Assembly: GCF_000376785.1 (NCBI RefSeq)
Contig: NZ_AQXX01000114.1
Coordinates: 1 to 64,000, forward strand
DNA length: 64,000 nucleotides
Direction of reading: 5' to 3'
From: Hahella ganghwensis DSM 17046
GTDB taxonomy: Bacteria > Pseudomonadota > Gammaproteobacteria > Pseudomonadales > Oleiphilaceae
Part shown: piece by piece, positions 16,556 to 26,076 of the stretch
Position numbering within the stretch: position 1 is the stretch's first letter
Layout of the letters: the number at the start of each line of letters is the position of its first letter
Notes under the pieces: generated by a model
What the model was told of the DNA's origin: nothing
The model's input: only the letters and a program-made list of their open reading frames with translations
The model's database searches: none
Program-made: the position numbers and the translations under genes

Positions 16556-17302
16556 ATGAGTCTCTCTTGCAAGGCATTGTTGTTGGATCTGAGTAGTGTT
16601 CTCTATGAAGGTTCAAACCCTATACCTGGAGCAGCTGAATTTGTGCAGCGAGCTCGTGGCGCGGGGTTGATCTTGAGGTTTGTTACTAACACGGCCAGCC
16701 GTTCGGCGTCAGAGGTCGTAAACCTGCTGAAGAGAATGCAGATCCGGATTGAACCTGAAGAGCTGTATACTGCTCCTGTGGCTGCCAAGTGCTATATCCA
16801 GAAACAAGGGCTGCGTCCGTATTGTCTTATACATCAAGCCATCAAGTCGGAATTTGAAGATCTGGATCAAGATAATCCGAACTGTGTTTTGCTTGGAGAT
16901 GCACGTGAGGACCTGAATTACGATAACCTGAATCGAGCTTTTCGTCTTTGTATGCAAGGCGCGACACTCATTGGCATCGGTATGAATCGGTATTTTAAGG
17001 ATGATGAGGGGCTGATGCTGGATGCAGGAGCTTTTATTCATGGTCTTGAATGGGCGGCCAATATTGAAGCGGTCGTGATGGGTAAACCAGGCAGGGAATT
17101 CTTTGATCAGGTTGTCGCAAGTACGGGGTTCTCGGCAGGGGAATGTCTCATGGTGGGTGATGATGTGCTTGGAGATGTGGAAGGGGCTGTCAGAGCGGGG
17201 CTTCAGGGTTGTCTGGTAAAGACAGGCAAGTTCAGATCCCAGGATTTAGAGCGATTACCCGAAACAGCTCTTTTGATTGAGAGTGTTGGGGCTTTGCTAT
17301 AG
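16556..17302 (+). CDS. HAD-superfamily IIA hydrolase, HDHD2/LHPP-like
   Basis: A 248-residue HAD phosphatase with the C2 (type IIA) cap. Motif I is LLLDLSSVLYEG, motif II is LRFVTNTASRS, the motif III Lys lies in VVMGKPGREFF, and motif IV is MVGDDVLGDVEGA. The overall match to animal HDHD2 is good (NLNRAFRLCMQGATLIGIGM; GLEWAANIEAVVMGKP). The usual second Asp of motif I (DxD) is Ser, as is known for LHPP and HDHD2 homologues, so catalysis may differ from that of NagD. The ATG at 16556 follows GGGAGGAG; an upstream TTG at 16511 is not needed. The substrate is unknown; LHPP relatives act on pyrophosphate or phospho-amino acids. Confidence 0.87.
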   Translation: MSLSCKALLLDLSSVLYEGSNPIPGAAEFVQRARGAGLILRFVTNTASRSASEVVNLLKRMQIRIEPEELYTAPVAAKCYIQKQGLRPYCLIHQAIKSEFEDLDQDNPNCVLLGDAREDLNYDNLNRAFRLCMQGATLIGIGMNRYFKDDEGLMLDAGAFIHGLEWAANIEAVVMGKPGREFFDQVVASTGFSAGECLMVGDDVLGDVEGAVRAGLQGCLVKTGKFRSQDLERLPETALLIESVGALL

Positions 17303-17529
17303 GTTCAGTGTGTACCATCCACTTTTGGCAATTTGATCTTTCTAAATATACTGACCTTTTCCCTTAATCATCGTTCTGCTTAATTATTAAACTGTCTCTT
17401 TATTAATCAACAAACGCCGGTTAGATAGTCCGTTTTATGTCACGTTAGTTTCACCTATTGGTCTCTTTGATGTCATCGTGCAGGGGCAGTCTATATTTGG
17501 CATTGAAAAGTTCAAAAAGGATAAAAAAT

Positions 17530-18816
17530 ATGAAGGAATGTTTGTTGCGTGGAATCGGGCTGAAGAATATTGGATTGAAGGGTGTCGGGCTGGTTCTTAC
17601 GCTAGTAATCGTATGTTTCAGCGGTGTAAGTCAGGCTTCAGGTGCCAATAACCAGCATTGGATTGACGAAAACGATACCGTGCGGTTCGCTACATTTAAC
17701 GCTTCACTTAACCGAAATGGTGAAGGAGAGCTGATAGAGGATCTTACTGACAGCAGTAATACTCAGGCGATGGCAGTCGCTGAAATTATTCAAAGATCCC
17801 GCCCGGATATATTGTTGATCAATGAGTTTGATTTTGATGAAACAGGCTCTGCTGTAAGTTTATTTCAGCAGAACTATCTTGAAGTTGGGCAAAATGGAGC
17901 CAATCCGATTGAATATCCCTATGTATATTCAGCAGCCATCAACACGGGAATTCCCTCCGGATATGATCTGAATAACGATGGTGTCATAGGCGAAAGTGGG
18001 TTCGAACTGGCAAATGATGCTTTTGGATTTGGTACCTTCGCCGGCCAGTACGGCATGGTGGTTTACTCCCGTTACCCGATTCTGGGATGGCATGTCAGAA
18101 CATTTCAGAAATTCCTCTGGAAAAACATGCCTGGGGCCTTGCTGCCTGACAACTCTGAAACGCCCGAGCCTCACGACTGGTTCACTCAGGAAGAGCTAGA
18201 GGTCGTCAGGCTCTCATCAAAGAGTCATTGGGATCTTCCTGTTCTGGTATCAGGCCGAATTGTACATGTCCTGGTAAGTCATCCGACGCCGCCGGTATTT
18301 GATGGTCCGGAAGACAGAAACGGAACCCGGAACCACGATGAAATCAGATTCTGGGCGGACTACATTCAAGGTGGACATCAGAGCCTTTACATTCGCGATG
18401 ATCAGGGGCGTCGGGGTGGACTGTCCAAACGTTCCCGGTTTGTCATTATGGGGGACATGAACGCCGACCCGTTTGATGGAGACGCGACCGGTAATCCTGC
18501 TGCTTTGTTGTTGGATCACCCTCGGGTAAATAACCATAGAACACCTGTAAGCCTTGGCTCTGCTGAAGCAGCCTTTTCTCAGGGAGAGGCAAATGAGTTG
18601 CAGGTAGGAAATCGGGCTCAGGACACGGCTGATTTTTTTGATGGTGATCCTGGTAACCTTCGCGTGGACTATGTGCTGCCATCAGCCAATATGCAAATTG
18701 TTGATTCCGCAGTGTTCTGGCCGGACAGTGAAAGTGAGCTGTATCGGCTGACCGGTGCTGGTGGTAGTGCCAGTTCAGACCACAGGCTGGTCTGGGTGGA
18801 TGTTAAGGTAAGGTAG
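17530..18816 (+). CDS. Secreted endonuclease/exonuclease/phosphatase (EEP) fold protein
   Basis: A 428-residue exported protein. The ATG at 17530 has AAGGA eight bases upstream; its N-terminus carries a short pseudo-repeat (GIGLKNIGLKGVGL) followed by a hydrophobic core ending at SQASG, a signal peptide. EEP motifs are in order: VRFATFNASLN (metal Asn), RPDILLINEFDF (metal Glu), YGMVVYSRYPI, VLVSHPTPPVFDGPEDRNG (catalytic His), FVIMGDMNADPFDGD (GDxN) and SSDHRLVWVDVKV (terminal SDH). This is a complete Mg-dependent phosphoesterase site. The length fits secreted EEP proteins of unknown substrate; DNA, phosphate esters or lipids are possible. It ends convergent with isocitrate dehydrogenase. 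Confidence 0.9.
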   Translation: MKECLLRGIGLKNIGLKGVGLVLTLVIVCFSGVSQASGANNQHWIDENDTVRFATFNASLNRNGEGELIEDLTDSSNTQAMAVAEIIQRSRPDILLINEFDFDETGSAVSLFQQNYLEVGQNGANPIEYPYVYSAAINTGIPSGYDLNNDGVIGESGFELANDAFGFGTFAGQYGMVVYSRYPILGWHVRTFQKFLWKNMPGALLPDNSETPEPHDWFTQEELEVVRLSSKSHWDLPVLVSGRIVHVLVSHPTPPVFDGPEDRNGTRNHDEIRFWADYIQGGHQSLYIRDDQGRRGGLSKRSRFVIMGDMNADPFDGDATGNPAALLLDHPRVNNHRTPVSLGSAEAAFSQGEANELQVGNRAQDTADFFDGDPGNLRVDYVLPSANMQIVDSAVFWPDSESELYRLTGAGGSASSDHRLVWVDVKVR

Positions 18817-18858
18817 AATTCTTAGCGGTTGAAGTGGTCAACAAAAGTCGCCCATAAA

Positions 18859-18888
18859 AAAGGCCTCGAAGTTACCTTCGAGGCCTTT
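18859..18888. terminator. Bidirectional terminator between EEP gene and icd
   Basis: AAAGGCCTCGAAG (18859-18871), loop TTAC, CTTCGAGGCCTTT (18876-18888): a 13-bp perfect stem with A/T arms, preceded by further A residues that read as T on the minus strand. It sits between two convergent genes. A second small hairpin, ATCCGAAGCTTTCGGAT (18899-18915), lies beside it on the icd side. Confidence 0.88.
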
Positions 18889-18956
18889 GTGTATCCGGAT
18901 CCGAAGCTTTCGGATTCAGAGCCTGCTGCTGAATATCAGTGAGCAGGCAATGAATA

Positions 18957-21188
18957 TCAGGACAAGCTCTCCAGAATGGAGTTGAAGGTGCTGCTTGGAC
19001 GCATAGCGTTGCTTGCCTTATCGAAAGCCGGGTGATAGTAACCGCCCATTTCGACTGACTGTCCTTGAGAGCCATTCAGCTCAGCAACAATCTTCTCTTC
19101 GTTCTCTGCCAGAGTTTTGGCCAATGGTGCAAACTTGGCCGCCAGTTCGGGGTCCTTGGTTTGTTCCGCCAGTGCCTGTGCCCAGTACATGGACAGGTAG
19201 AAGTGGCTGCCGCGGTTGTCGATTTCACCCACTTTGCGTGAAGGTGACTTATCGTTTTCCAACAGCATACCAGTTGCCTTATCCAGGGTTTCACCCAGGA
19301 CTTTGGCCCGCTCGTTATCGTTCTTGATACCCAGATCTTCCAGAGATACTGCAATTGCCAGGAACTCGCCCAGGGAATCCCAACGGAGATGGTTCTCTTC
19401 AACAAATTGTTGAACATGCTTGGGAGCAGAACCACCGGCACCTGTTTCGAACAGACCACCGCCTGCCATCAAAGGTACGATGGACAGCATTTTGGCGCTG
19501 GTGCCCAGCTCAAGAATTGGGAACAGATCAGTGAGGTAGTCACGCAGAACATTACCGGTCACTGAGATGGTGTTCTGGCCGCGGATCAGACGCTCCATGG
19601 TATAGCGGATCGCTGTATCCGGAGACATGATCTGGATGTCCAGGCCTTCGGTGTCATGATCCTGCAGGTAGCGTTTAACCTTCTTGATCATCTGCGCATC
19701 ATGAGCGCGCTCCTGATCAAGCCAGAAAATGGCTGGCCAGCCGGTCAGGCGTGCACGGGTGACTGCCAGTTTGACCCAGTCCTGGATAGGCAGATCTTTG
19801 GTCTGACACATACGCCAGATGTCACCTTTCTCAACATTGTGCTCAAGCAGGACATTCCCGTCCTCATCAACCACACGCATGATTCCGTCATCATGCAGTT
19901 CGAAAGTCTTGTCGTGAGAGCCGTATTCCTCAGCTTGTTGAGCCATCAGACCAACGTTGGCCACAGTACCCATGGTTCTTGGGTCAAAGGCATCGTGGTG
20001 CTTACAGAAGTTGATCACTTCCTGGTAGATAGTCGCGTAGGTACTTTCGGGGATGACTGCCTTGGTATCTTTCAGCTTACCGTCTGAGCCCCACATTTTT
20101 CCGCCTACCCGGATCATCGCCGGCATGGAGGCGTCGACAATTACGTCGCTGGGAACGTGCAGGTTGGAAATGCCTTTATCTGAATCCACCATCGCAATTT
20201 CCGGACGGTTCTGATAGCAGGCCCGGATGTCAGATTCGATTTCCATCCGCTTGGACAATGGCAGTGTTTCGATTTTCTGGTGAACATTGCTCAAGCCATT
20301 GTTCGGGTTAACGCCAATTTCTTTGAACAGTTCGCCGTGCTTTTCAAATACATCTTTGAAGTAAACCGTAACCGCGTGGCCGAATACGATGGGGTGAGAA
20401 ACCTTCATCATGGTGGCTTTGACGTGCAGAGAGAATAGCAGGCCAGCTCGTCTGGCACCTTCCATTTCCTCTTCAAGGAATTTGCGCAGGTGCTTGACGC
20501 TCATGAACATGCCGTCAATGACTTCATCTTTCAGCAAATGAGTTTTCTCTTTCATGACCTTGACCTGGCCATCTTTGCTGACAAACTCGATGCGAACATT
20601 GCCTTCTTTTTCCACTACGGTGGATTTCTCACCGTGGTAGAAATCGTTATCCCACATATGAGCAACGTGAGTGCGGGATGCCTGGCTCCATTTACCCATG
20701 GAATGAGGATGCTTGCGAGCATACTCCTTAACGGAAGGAGGGGCTCGGCGATCAGAGTTGCCCTGGCGAAGCACCGGGTTTACCGCGCTGCCCAGAACTT
20801 TGGAGTAACGAGCTCGGATTGCTTTCTCTTCATCTGTCTGAGGCTCATCCGGAAATTCCGGAATATCGTAGCCTTGATCTTTCAACTCTTTGATAGCGGC
20901 TTTCAGCTGTGGAATCGACGCGCTGATATTGGGAAGCTTGATAATATTGGCTTCCGGACGCAGAGTCAGCTCACCCAGGTCTGCCAGGGCATCAGGAACT
21001 TTTTGTTCCTCGGTCAGATTCTCTGGAAAGTTTGCCAGAATCCTTGCTGCCAAAGATATGTCGCTGGTTTCGACTTCAATATCTGCCGCGGCAGTAAAAG
21101 ATTGTATGATGGGGAGAAGAGAGTAAGTGGCTAGAGCTGGAGCTTCGTCGGTTATGGTGTAAATAATTTTAGATTTTGTTTCAGTCAT
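18957..21188 (-). CDS. icd: Isocitrate dehydrogenase, NADP-dependent, monomeric type
   Basis: Oxidative decarboxylation of isocitrate to 2-oxoglutarate in the TCA cycle. The length of 743 residues is that of the monomeric (IDH-II) family, about 740, and not of the homodimeric 415-residue enzyme. Typical segments include [100 protein letters not shown] and [30 protein letters not shown] precedes the ATG. It is monocistronic, transcribed leftward. Long antisense frames inside it are shadows. Confidence 0.97.
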   Translation of the reverse strand: MTETKSKIIYTITDEAPALATYSLLPIIQSFTAAADIEVETSDISLAARILANFPENLTEEQKVPDALADLGELTLRPEANIIKLPNISASIPQLKAAIKELKDQGYDIPEFPDEPQTDEEKAIRARYSKVLGSAVNPVLRQGNSDRRAPPSVKEYARKHPHSMGKWSQASRTHVAHMWDNDFYHGEKSTVVEKEGNVRIEFVSKDGQVKVMKEKTHLLKDEVIDGMFMSVKHLRKFLEEEMEGARRAGLLFSLHVKATMMKVSHPIVFGHAVTVYFKDVFEKHGELFKEIGVNPNNGLSNVHQKIETLPLSKRMEIESDIRACYQNRPEIAMVDSDKGISNLHVPSDVIVDASMPAMIRVGGKMWGSDGKLKDTKAVIPESTYATIYQEVINFCKHHDAFDPRTMGTVANVGLMAQQAEEYGSHDKTFELHDDGIMRVVDEDGNVLLEHNVEKGDIWRMCQTKDLPIQDWVKLAVTRARLTGWPAIFWLDQERAHDAQMIKKVKRYLQDHDTEGLDIQIMSPDTAIRYTMERLIRGQNTISVTGNVLRDYLTDLFPILELGTSAKMLSIVPLMAGGGLFETGAGGSAPKHVQQFVEENHLRWDSLGEFLAIAVSLEDLGIKNDNERAKVLGETLDKATGMLLENDKSPSRKVGEIDNRGSHFYLSMYWAQALAEQTKDPELAAKFAPLAKTLAENEEKIVAELNGSQGQSVEMGGYYHPAFDKASNAMRPSSTFNSILESLS

Positions 21189-21507
21189 GATTTTCCCTAC
21201 GTGGTTGCGGCAGGATCAACAACGGTGCCCTTGTAAGGCGCTCGCGATCATTTTCTTCTATCGCTGATAATTAAACTGCTATGGGTAAATAACAGTTACA
21301 ACGAGTCGACAACGATTTTTGTAGTTGGAGATTATATACGGAATTTTAACCGAAGATGACCTTAAATAGAGTAGTACTTTAGTAATTGTTTCGTAATAAA
21401 TCTACGTTTTGGGTGTTTTCTGCCCAATATCGGCGAAGTAGGCTGCTTGATCTTTTATGTTTTAGCTGTAAACATTGGTTAACTTACACATTGTCAGGTC
21501 GATTTTT
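21189..21507. other. Divergent promoter region, icd / thioesterase
   Basis: About 320 bp, AT-rich in the right half, separating the divergent icd and thioesterase genes. It must carry both promoters. I see no gene, long repeat or strong hairpin in it. Confidence 0.5.
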
Positions 21508-22296
21508 ATGCTGTTTTCAGATGCAATTGGACAAATAAAAGAACCCAACATACTTATTGATGTACCTGAAGGCTGGGGGCAGGGGCGGGCAACTTTTGGT
21601 GGTCTGGTGGTGGCCATGGTTTTTCAGGCCATGCGATTACAGGCGGGTGAAGATAAGCCGGTACGAAATCTGGCGATCAATTTTATCGGCCCTATAGAGC
21701 CAGGCCCACTTTCCATTGGCACCGATGTGCTGCGAGAAGGGAAGGCGGTATCTGTCGTGGAAGGGCGTGGTATCCAGAACGGTCAGGTCAAGGTTTTGGT
21801 GACAGGGGCTTTCGGTTCAGCAAGAGAGTCTGTTATTAACGCCGAAGGTGCTGAAATACCTTACGCCAAAGCTCCTGAAGACTGTCAGGAACTGCCTTTT
21901 ATCAAAGGAGTTACGCCTGATTTTACTGAGCATTTTCTTTTTCAGTATGCCTATGGAGGATTGCCGTTTTCAGGTGTGCGCTCGCGTGAAATGGGAGGAT
22001 GGATCTCATACAGGGAAGCCATGCCGGCAATAACTGAAGCCGAAATATTAGGGCTGGTGGATGCCTGGCCGCCAGCAACCCTTCCCTGGGTTGATAAGCC
22101 TGTGCCTGCCAGTACCCTGACCTGGACCATTCAGTTTGTGCACCCATTGCCCAGAATTGATGTGTTGGAAAAATGCCTATATCAGGCCTATGTTGAAACG
22201 GCGGGAGATGGTTACGGTTACACGCACTCCAAGCTGTGGAATTCAAAAGGTGAGTTGATAACTCTTAGCCAACAGACTGTTACTGTATACGCCTGA
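21508..22296 (+). CDS. Acyl-CoA thioesterase-like, double hot-dog fold (TesB-like)
   Basis: A 262-residue protein of the TesB-like thioesterase family. The first hot-dog carries GWGQGRATFGGLVVAMVFQA and LAINFIGPIEPGPLSIGTDV with EGRGIQNGQVKVLVTGAFG. The second carries MGGWISYREAMPAITEAEIL, ASTLTWTIQFVHPLP and YGYTHSKLWNSKGELITLSQ. This is the PaaI/4HBT_3 arrangement, usually acting on fatty acyl-CoA. The ATG at 21508 follows AGGTCG; a TTG 11 codons upstream is less likely. It is monocistronic and divergent from icd. The physiological acyl substrate is unknown. Confidence 0.85.
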   Translation: MLFSDAIGQIKEPNILIDVPEGWGQGRATFGGLVVAMVFQAMRLQAGEDKPVRNLAINFIGPIEPGPLSIGTDVLREGKAVSVVEGRGIQNGQVKVLVTGAFGSARESVINAEGAEIPYAKAPEDCQELPFIKGVTPDFTEHFLFQYAYGGLPFSGVRSREMGGWISYREAMPAITEAEILGLVDAWPPATLPWVDKPVPASTLTWTIQFVHPLPRIDVLEKCLYQAYVETAGDGYGYTHSKLWNSKGELITLSQQTVTVYA

Positions 22297-22356
22297 AACA
22301 TCGGAGACTTCTTCGAACCCTTAACATGAAAGTTACATCTCAACAGGCCGATGATA

Positions 22357-23478
22357 TTACTCTGAGAATAAATCGATCTGCTTGCTTTCTTTTGGGGGCG
22401 TAAACAAGTCTGTTCGTAGTTGTGCCTCTCTTTTGTGGTTGAGTCCAAATCGTTGGCATGCGAGGTTGAAACGCTGGTTTATCATACGGGCATATATACC
22501 GGTCCCAGTCTGTCGAACACCGAATTCGGACCGGTACAACTCGCCGTCATGACATTGTTCCAATAAATGCAGAACTTTGTGTTTCCTGTCGGGGTAGTAC
22601 TCAGTAAGCCAGTCATCAAAGATTGTTTTCAGCTGCAGAGGGAGCCTCAACAGAACATAGTGCATGTTACCGGCTCCGGCGGCAGCACATTGCTCAATGA
22701 CTTTTTCGATTTCCATATCGTTAATCGCTGGTATGATGGGCGCCATGAGAACGCCGACAGGTACTCCGGCCAAAGCTAACGTCTCAATCACTCTTAGGCG
22801 TGTTTGGGGGGCCGCGGCTCTGGGTTCCAGTGAATTCTTCAACTCAGGTGACAGGCTGGTGACACTGATCATGACTTTGACAAGATTATGTCTTGCCAGG
22901 GCTTTCAGCAGATCGATATCCCGGAGTATCAGGCTTCCCTTGGTCACAATGGTTACCGGATGCCGATATTCAAGAAGGCATTCCAGTATTTTCCGTGTGA
23001 GACCCTGTTGCCGTTCGATCTGCTGATACGGATCGGTATTGGCCCCTATATTAAGCGGCTCACACTTATAGCCGGGGCGGCTGAGAAACTTTTCCAGCTG
23101 ACTTACGGCATTGGATTTGTAATGGATCTTGGTTTCAAAATCGAGCCCAAGAGATAGATCCAGGTATTCATGGGTAGGGCGGGCGTAGCAATATACGCAG
23201 CCGTGTTCACATCCCTGGTAGGGATTGATGGAAAGATTAAAGTGGAGGTCAGGTGAATTGTTACGGGAGACGATAGAACGGCACTGTTGTTCAATATATT
23301 CCGTATGCAACGTTCTGACTGAAGAGATCTCATCAAGAGAGAGGAGCGTTTCAGAGGGCCTGCTTCCGGTTCTGGCAATGATGGACAGCCCTGCCTCGGG
23401 TTGTGAGGTGAGACGGGAAAAACGGTTGTCAGGATTTGAAAGAGTTCCTCTGCTTTTCGCTTTCAATAGATCAACCAT
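22357..23478 (-). CDS. PA0069-family radical SAM protein (SplB-like)
   Basis: A 373-residue radical SAM enzyme. The [4Fe-4S]-SAM motif is in GCEHGCVYCYARPTHEYLDL (CxxxCxxC). NIGANTDPYQQIERQQGLTR, VTIVTKGSLILRDIDLL and VLMAPIIPAINDMEIEKVIE are hallmarks of the PA0069/SplB-like group, and the N-terminus has the RGTLSNPDNRF pattern of that family. GGAGGCAATC is an excellent ribosome-binding site for the ATG at 23478. The function of PA0069-type proteins is unknown; similarity to spore photoproduct lyase has suggested a nucleic-acid substrate. It is convergent with the thioesterase gene. Confidence 0.9.
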   Translation of the reverse strand: MVDLLKAKSRGTLSNPDNRFSRLTSQPEAGLSIIARTGSRPSETLLSLDEISSVRTLHTEYIEQQCRSIVSRNNSPDLHFNLSINPYQGCEHGCVYCYARPTHEYLDLSLGLDFETKIHYKSNAVSQLEKFLSRPGYKCEPLNIGANTDPYQQIERQQGLTRKILECLLEYRHPVTIVTKGSLILRDIDLLKALARHNLVKVMISVTSLSPELKNSLEPRAAAPQTRLRVIETLALAGVPVGVLMAPIIPAINDMEIEKVIEQCAAAGAGNMHYVLLRLPLQLKTIFDDWLTEYYPDRKHKVLHLLEQCHDGELYRSEFGVRQTGTGIYARMINQRFNLACQRFGLNHKREAQLRTDLFTPPKESKQIDLFSE

Positions 23479-23779
23479 GATTGCCTCCTCACTTCAAATA
23501 CTGTTTAAATATACAGTTAATAAAGGTGCTCTTTTTCAAGCTTGGTTGTCCATGAAAAAATTTATCCAAAATAAAGTTGAAATAGAGGTCATCGGAAGGA
23601 ACGCTAATTGTTGTCAGTGTTTTGTAAAGAGAGCATTAAGCTGAATCTGTTCCTGTCCGGATGCTGAATAGCTGTGATGAGTATCATGACGGGTCAAAAA
23701 TATTATCGGCAGTTTTTAGCCTGCCGGTGAGAAAGTGTGAGGGTTCGATAGATTGATGGATCCCAGGTTAGAGGAATTT
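23479..23779. other. Divergent intergenic region, radical SAM / pldA
   Basis: About 300 bp between divergent genes. It must contain both promoters. No gene or strong secondary structure is apparent; an in-frame TTG-ATG pair at 23753-23758 could extend pldA but lacks the ribosome-binding site seen at 23780. Confidence 0.4.
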
Positions 23780-24850
23780 ATGCAAAAACTCAGGAGTGTT
23801 GTAAAGGAAATAACCAGCGGGCTGATGATCCTGTCAGTATTTTCTGTCAATTGCCTTGCAGAGAGTCATACCCCGGAAGTACAACTTTCCGACTGCCAGG
23901 AGATAAAGGAAACCTCGGAGAGGCTGGCGTGTTATGACCGTTTTGCCGAAAGATGGAGTGGCGCTAAAGGTCGGACGGACACCTCAGATGGGAGTGGTGA
24001 AGGTATAGAAGGTTTTGAGGACGAGATGTCTTCCAATGATGAGGGGGCGTTGGACCGTCGTTTGAGTTTTGAGCAATCGATTGGTGATAACAGCTTCGTC
24101 ATTATTCCTCATCATCCGAACTATATTCTGCTCTATACCTATAATCATAATCCCAATCTTGACCCTTATTCACCAACGCAGGAGAGGGTGGATGGTTTTA
24201 AGGACCTGGACAGATCGGAAGCCAAATTCCAGATCAGTTTTAAAGTTCAGCTTGCCCGCAATCTCATGCCGGAGAGAACCAGCTTATGGTTTGCCTATAC
24301 TCAGCGTTCCTATTGGCAGGTTTATAATCAGGAAAAATCTGCGCCGTTTCGTGAAAGTAATTACGAACCGGAATTGATGCTGCTTTATAAAGAGCCGCTG
24401 AGCATTTTTGGCTTTTCTTCCGAGTACTATGCTGTTGGTATCAATCACCAGTCAAATGGGCGTTCAGATCCGCTGTCCAGAAGTTGGAACAGAGTATTTG
24501 CCGGCATGATCTTCAGTAAGGGCAACCTGACTTTGTCGGCCCGTCCCTGGTGGCGGCTACCTGAAGATGAAAGTAAGGACGATAACCCGGATATTGAACG
24601 TTATCTCGGATACAGTGAATTCGGGGTAACTTATAAGCGTGAGAATGAAGAGGCGATATATAACCTTCGCCTGTTCAATAATTTTCGCAGTGATAATAAG
24701 ACGTCGTTTGAGCTCTCCTATAGTTTTCCTCTGGGCGGTCGGTTGAAAGGTTACATTCAGTATTACAACGGTTACGGAGAAAGCCTGATTGATTACAACC
24801 ACCGCACCAAACGTATCGGAATCGGCATTCTGCTGACCGACTGGTATTAG
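23780..24850 (+). CDS. pldA: Outer-membrane phospholipase A (OMPLA)
   Basis: Hydrolyses misplaced phospholipids in the outer leaflet of the outer membrane. A signal peptide (ends near NCLAES) is followed by a Cys motif, CQEIKETSERLACYDRFAER, and an acidic linker to about residue 95. The 12-stranded barrel then begins (FVIIPHHPNYILLYTYNHNP). The catalytic segment is INHQSNGRSDPLSRSWNRVF, containing His and Ser (HxSNGR) and the Asn of SWNR, the OMPLA triad, plus the Arg and Ser used for calcium. It ends in an aromatic residue (LLTDWY), as outer-membrane proteins do. I chose the ATG at 23780 (AGAGGAATTT upstream). The 356 residues exceed E. coli PldA (289) because of the linker. Confidence 0.95.
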   Translation: MQKLRSVVKEITSGLMILSVFSVNCLAESHTPEVQLSDCQEIKETSERLACYDRFAERWSGAKGRTDTSDGSGEGIEGFEDEMSSNDEGALDRRLSFEQSIGDNSFVIIPHHPNYILLYTYNHNPNLDPYSPTQERVDGFKDLDRSEAKFQISFKVQLARNLMPERTSLWFAYTQRSYWQVYNQEKSAPFRESNYEPELMLLYKEPLSIFGFSSEYYAVGINHQSNGRSDPLSRSWNRVFAGMIFSKGNLTLSARPWWRLPEDESKDDNPDIERYLGYSEFGVTYKRENEEAIYNLRLFNNFRSDNKTSFELSYSFPLGGRLKGYIQYYNGYGESLIDYNHRTKRIGIGILLTDWY

Positions 24851-24908
24851 TCCGGCTTTGTTGTAAAAGCTCTCGCCAAGGAATTTATTGAGGGTGGGAG
24901 ACAGATTT

Positions 24909-24942
24909 TCCCTGTTTTCATGAAAGCAAATGGGAACAGGGA
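24909..24942. other. Inverted repeat downstream of pldA
   Basis: TCCCTGTT (24909-24916) and AACAGGGA (24935-24942) are perfectly complementary around an 18-nt loop, about 60 bp after the pldA stop. There is no T-tract, so it is a weak candidate terminator or an RNA-stabilising hairpin. Confidence 0.4.
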
Positions 24943-25101
24943 TTAACAAAAATGGTTATTGGCTTGGGCGTATTGATAATTTTTTTCATTTGCACAAATT
25001 AGCGTAACAAAAGGCTACCGAGTAGACACAGCGTTTTGTGGGCGAGTTGGTAGACTGTGAGTGTTTATCATATACAACTGATGACAGGACACTCAGGAAA
25101 G

Positions 25102-25344
25102 ATGCGTGACGCTGTAGCCACTCTTCCATTACTCGACCTAGGATTCAAAACGCTGCTTACAGCGCTTTTGGTAACCTGCATGCTGGTCGGTATGGTTTAC
25201 TCCCTGCGCGCACACGAGTCGGGCCAAAGCATATTTGCTGTGGCTAAACCTGTTGACCATCGCCTCACATTACCCTTCAAGCCCTTGCCCCCGGAACAAA
25301 TGACAGTTGAGTTTATTCCAGGCAACGGCCAGCCCCAGAGCTGA
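25102..25344 (+). CDS. Possible small single-helix membrane protein
   Basis: An 80-residue frame from the ATG at 25102, with AGGA three bases upstream (short spacing); a GTG at 25057 would add 15 residues. It has one hydrophobic segment (FKTLLTALLVTCMLVGMVYS) followed by a polar, proline-rich tail (LTLPFKPLPPEQMTVEF) predicted outside. I recognise no family. Composition looks protein-like, but evidence for expression is weak. It stands alone between pldA and the minus-strand small membrane protein. Confidence 0.4.
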   Translation: MRDAVATLPLLDLGFKTLLTALLVTCMLVGMVYSLRAHESGQSIFAVAKPVDHRLTLPFKPLPPEQMTVEFIPGNGQPQS

Positions 25345-25577
25345 TAACAGTCAGATCCTTCTGAGACCCTCAGGATACTTCAATTTACGGGCAATATTTT
25401 TAAATGATCAAGGAGCCAGAGCTAGGCAATCGAGGGGCCAGGAATAGAGCTGGCATGACATCCGGCGATTTTAATGGAATATGTGTCGGCACGTGGTAGT
25501 TCTTATTTGGGTGCCGGCACTTGATTATGGAAGGATAAACAACAATTCCCTTTCCAGGTTTCCTATTCGGCCTTATC

Positions 25578-25865
25578 CTATGCCTTTTCCTGGCTGTGAA
25601 CACCTGTCAGCTTGGCTGGGTTGTTCTCTTTGGTTTTGTATGATGAAGTCCTTTTTCTCCTTTTGGCTTTTCTTCCCAGGTAGGCAGTAAGCGCTAAAAC
25701 CAAACCTGCCAGGAAGAAATACGGGGCACCACTCCAATTGCCCGATAACAAATAATCCACTGCGATCATCAGGGCACATGCACTAATGCCCATGGGAACT
25801 ACGCGGGAGGTTGATACTGAGTGATCTGCCTGCTCAGTGCCCGCTTCGGATTCAACGACGTACAA
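25578..25865 (-). CDS. Possible small two-helix membrane protein
   Basis: A 95-residue frame starting with TTG at 25865, preceded by AGGAGGG ten bases upstream, a strong ribosome-binding site. The sequence has an acidic N-terminus (VVESEAGTEQADHSV), two hydrophobic helices (PMGISACALMIAVDYLL; APYFFLAGLVLALTAYLG) separated by a short NWSG loop, and a very basic tail (RKAKRRKR). This topology is convincing for a membrane protein. It lies upstream of and divergent from parC. I recognise no family. Confidence 0.5.
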   Translation of the reverse strand: MYVVESEAGTEQADHSVSTSRVVPMGISACALMIAVDYLLSGNWSGAPYFFLAGLVLALTAYLGRKAKRRKRTSSYKTKENNPAKLTGVHSQEKA

Positions 25866-26076
25866 GTGCTTCGAGCCCTCCTGTAGCCTCTTGGATTGGG
25901 TGCGATCTTACGGATCACGGAAAAGCAGTAAAATGCGTACATCTGCTTACCGGGACTTTATCTTGAGGGCATCCTTGCGTAGAGTACGGTTGTCGCCAGG
26001 CGTGGGGTGCAGGCTCCGTACTGGTTGAGGTTGTTTCTCACAACTTAATAAACGTATAAGAGATTTCCTGAAATAT

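Noticed and set aside
20490-21134. 214-codon frame antisense to icd
   Set aside because: It lies wholly inside the highly conserved isocitrate dehydrogenase gene; the sequence looks like a reading-frame shadow and has no recognisable domain.
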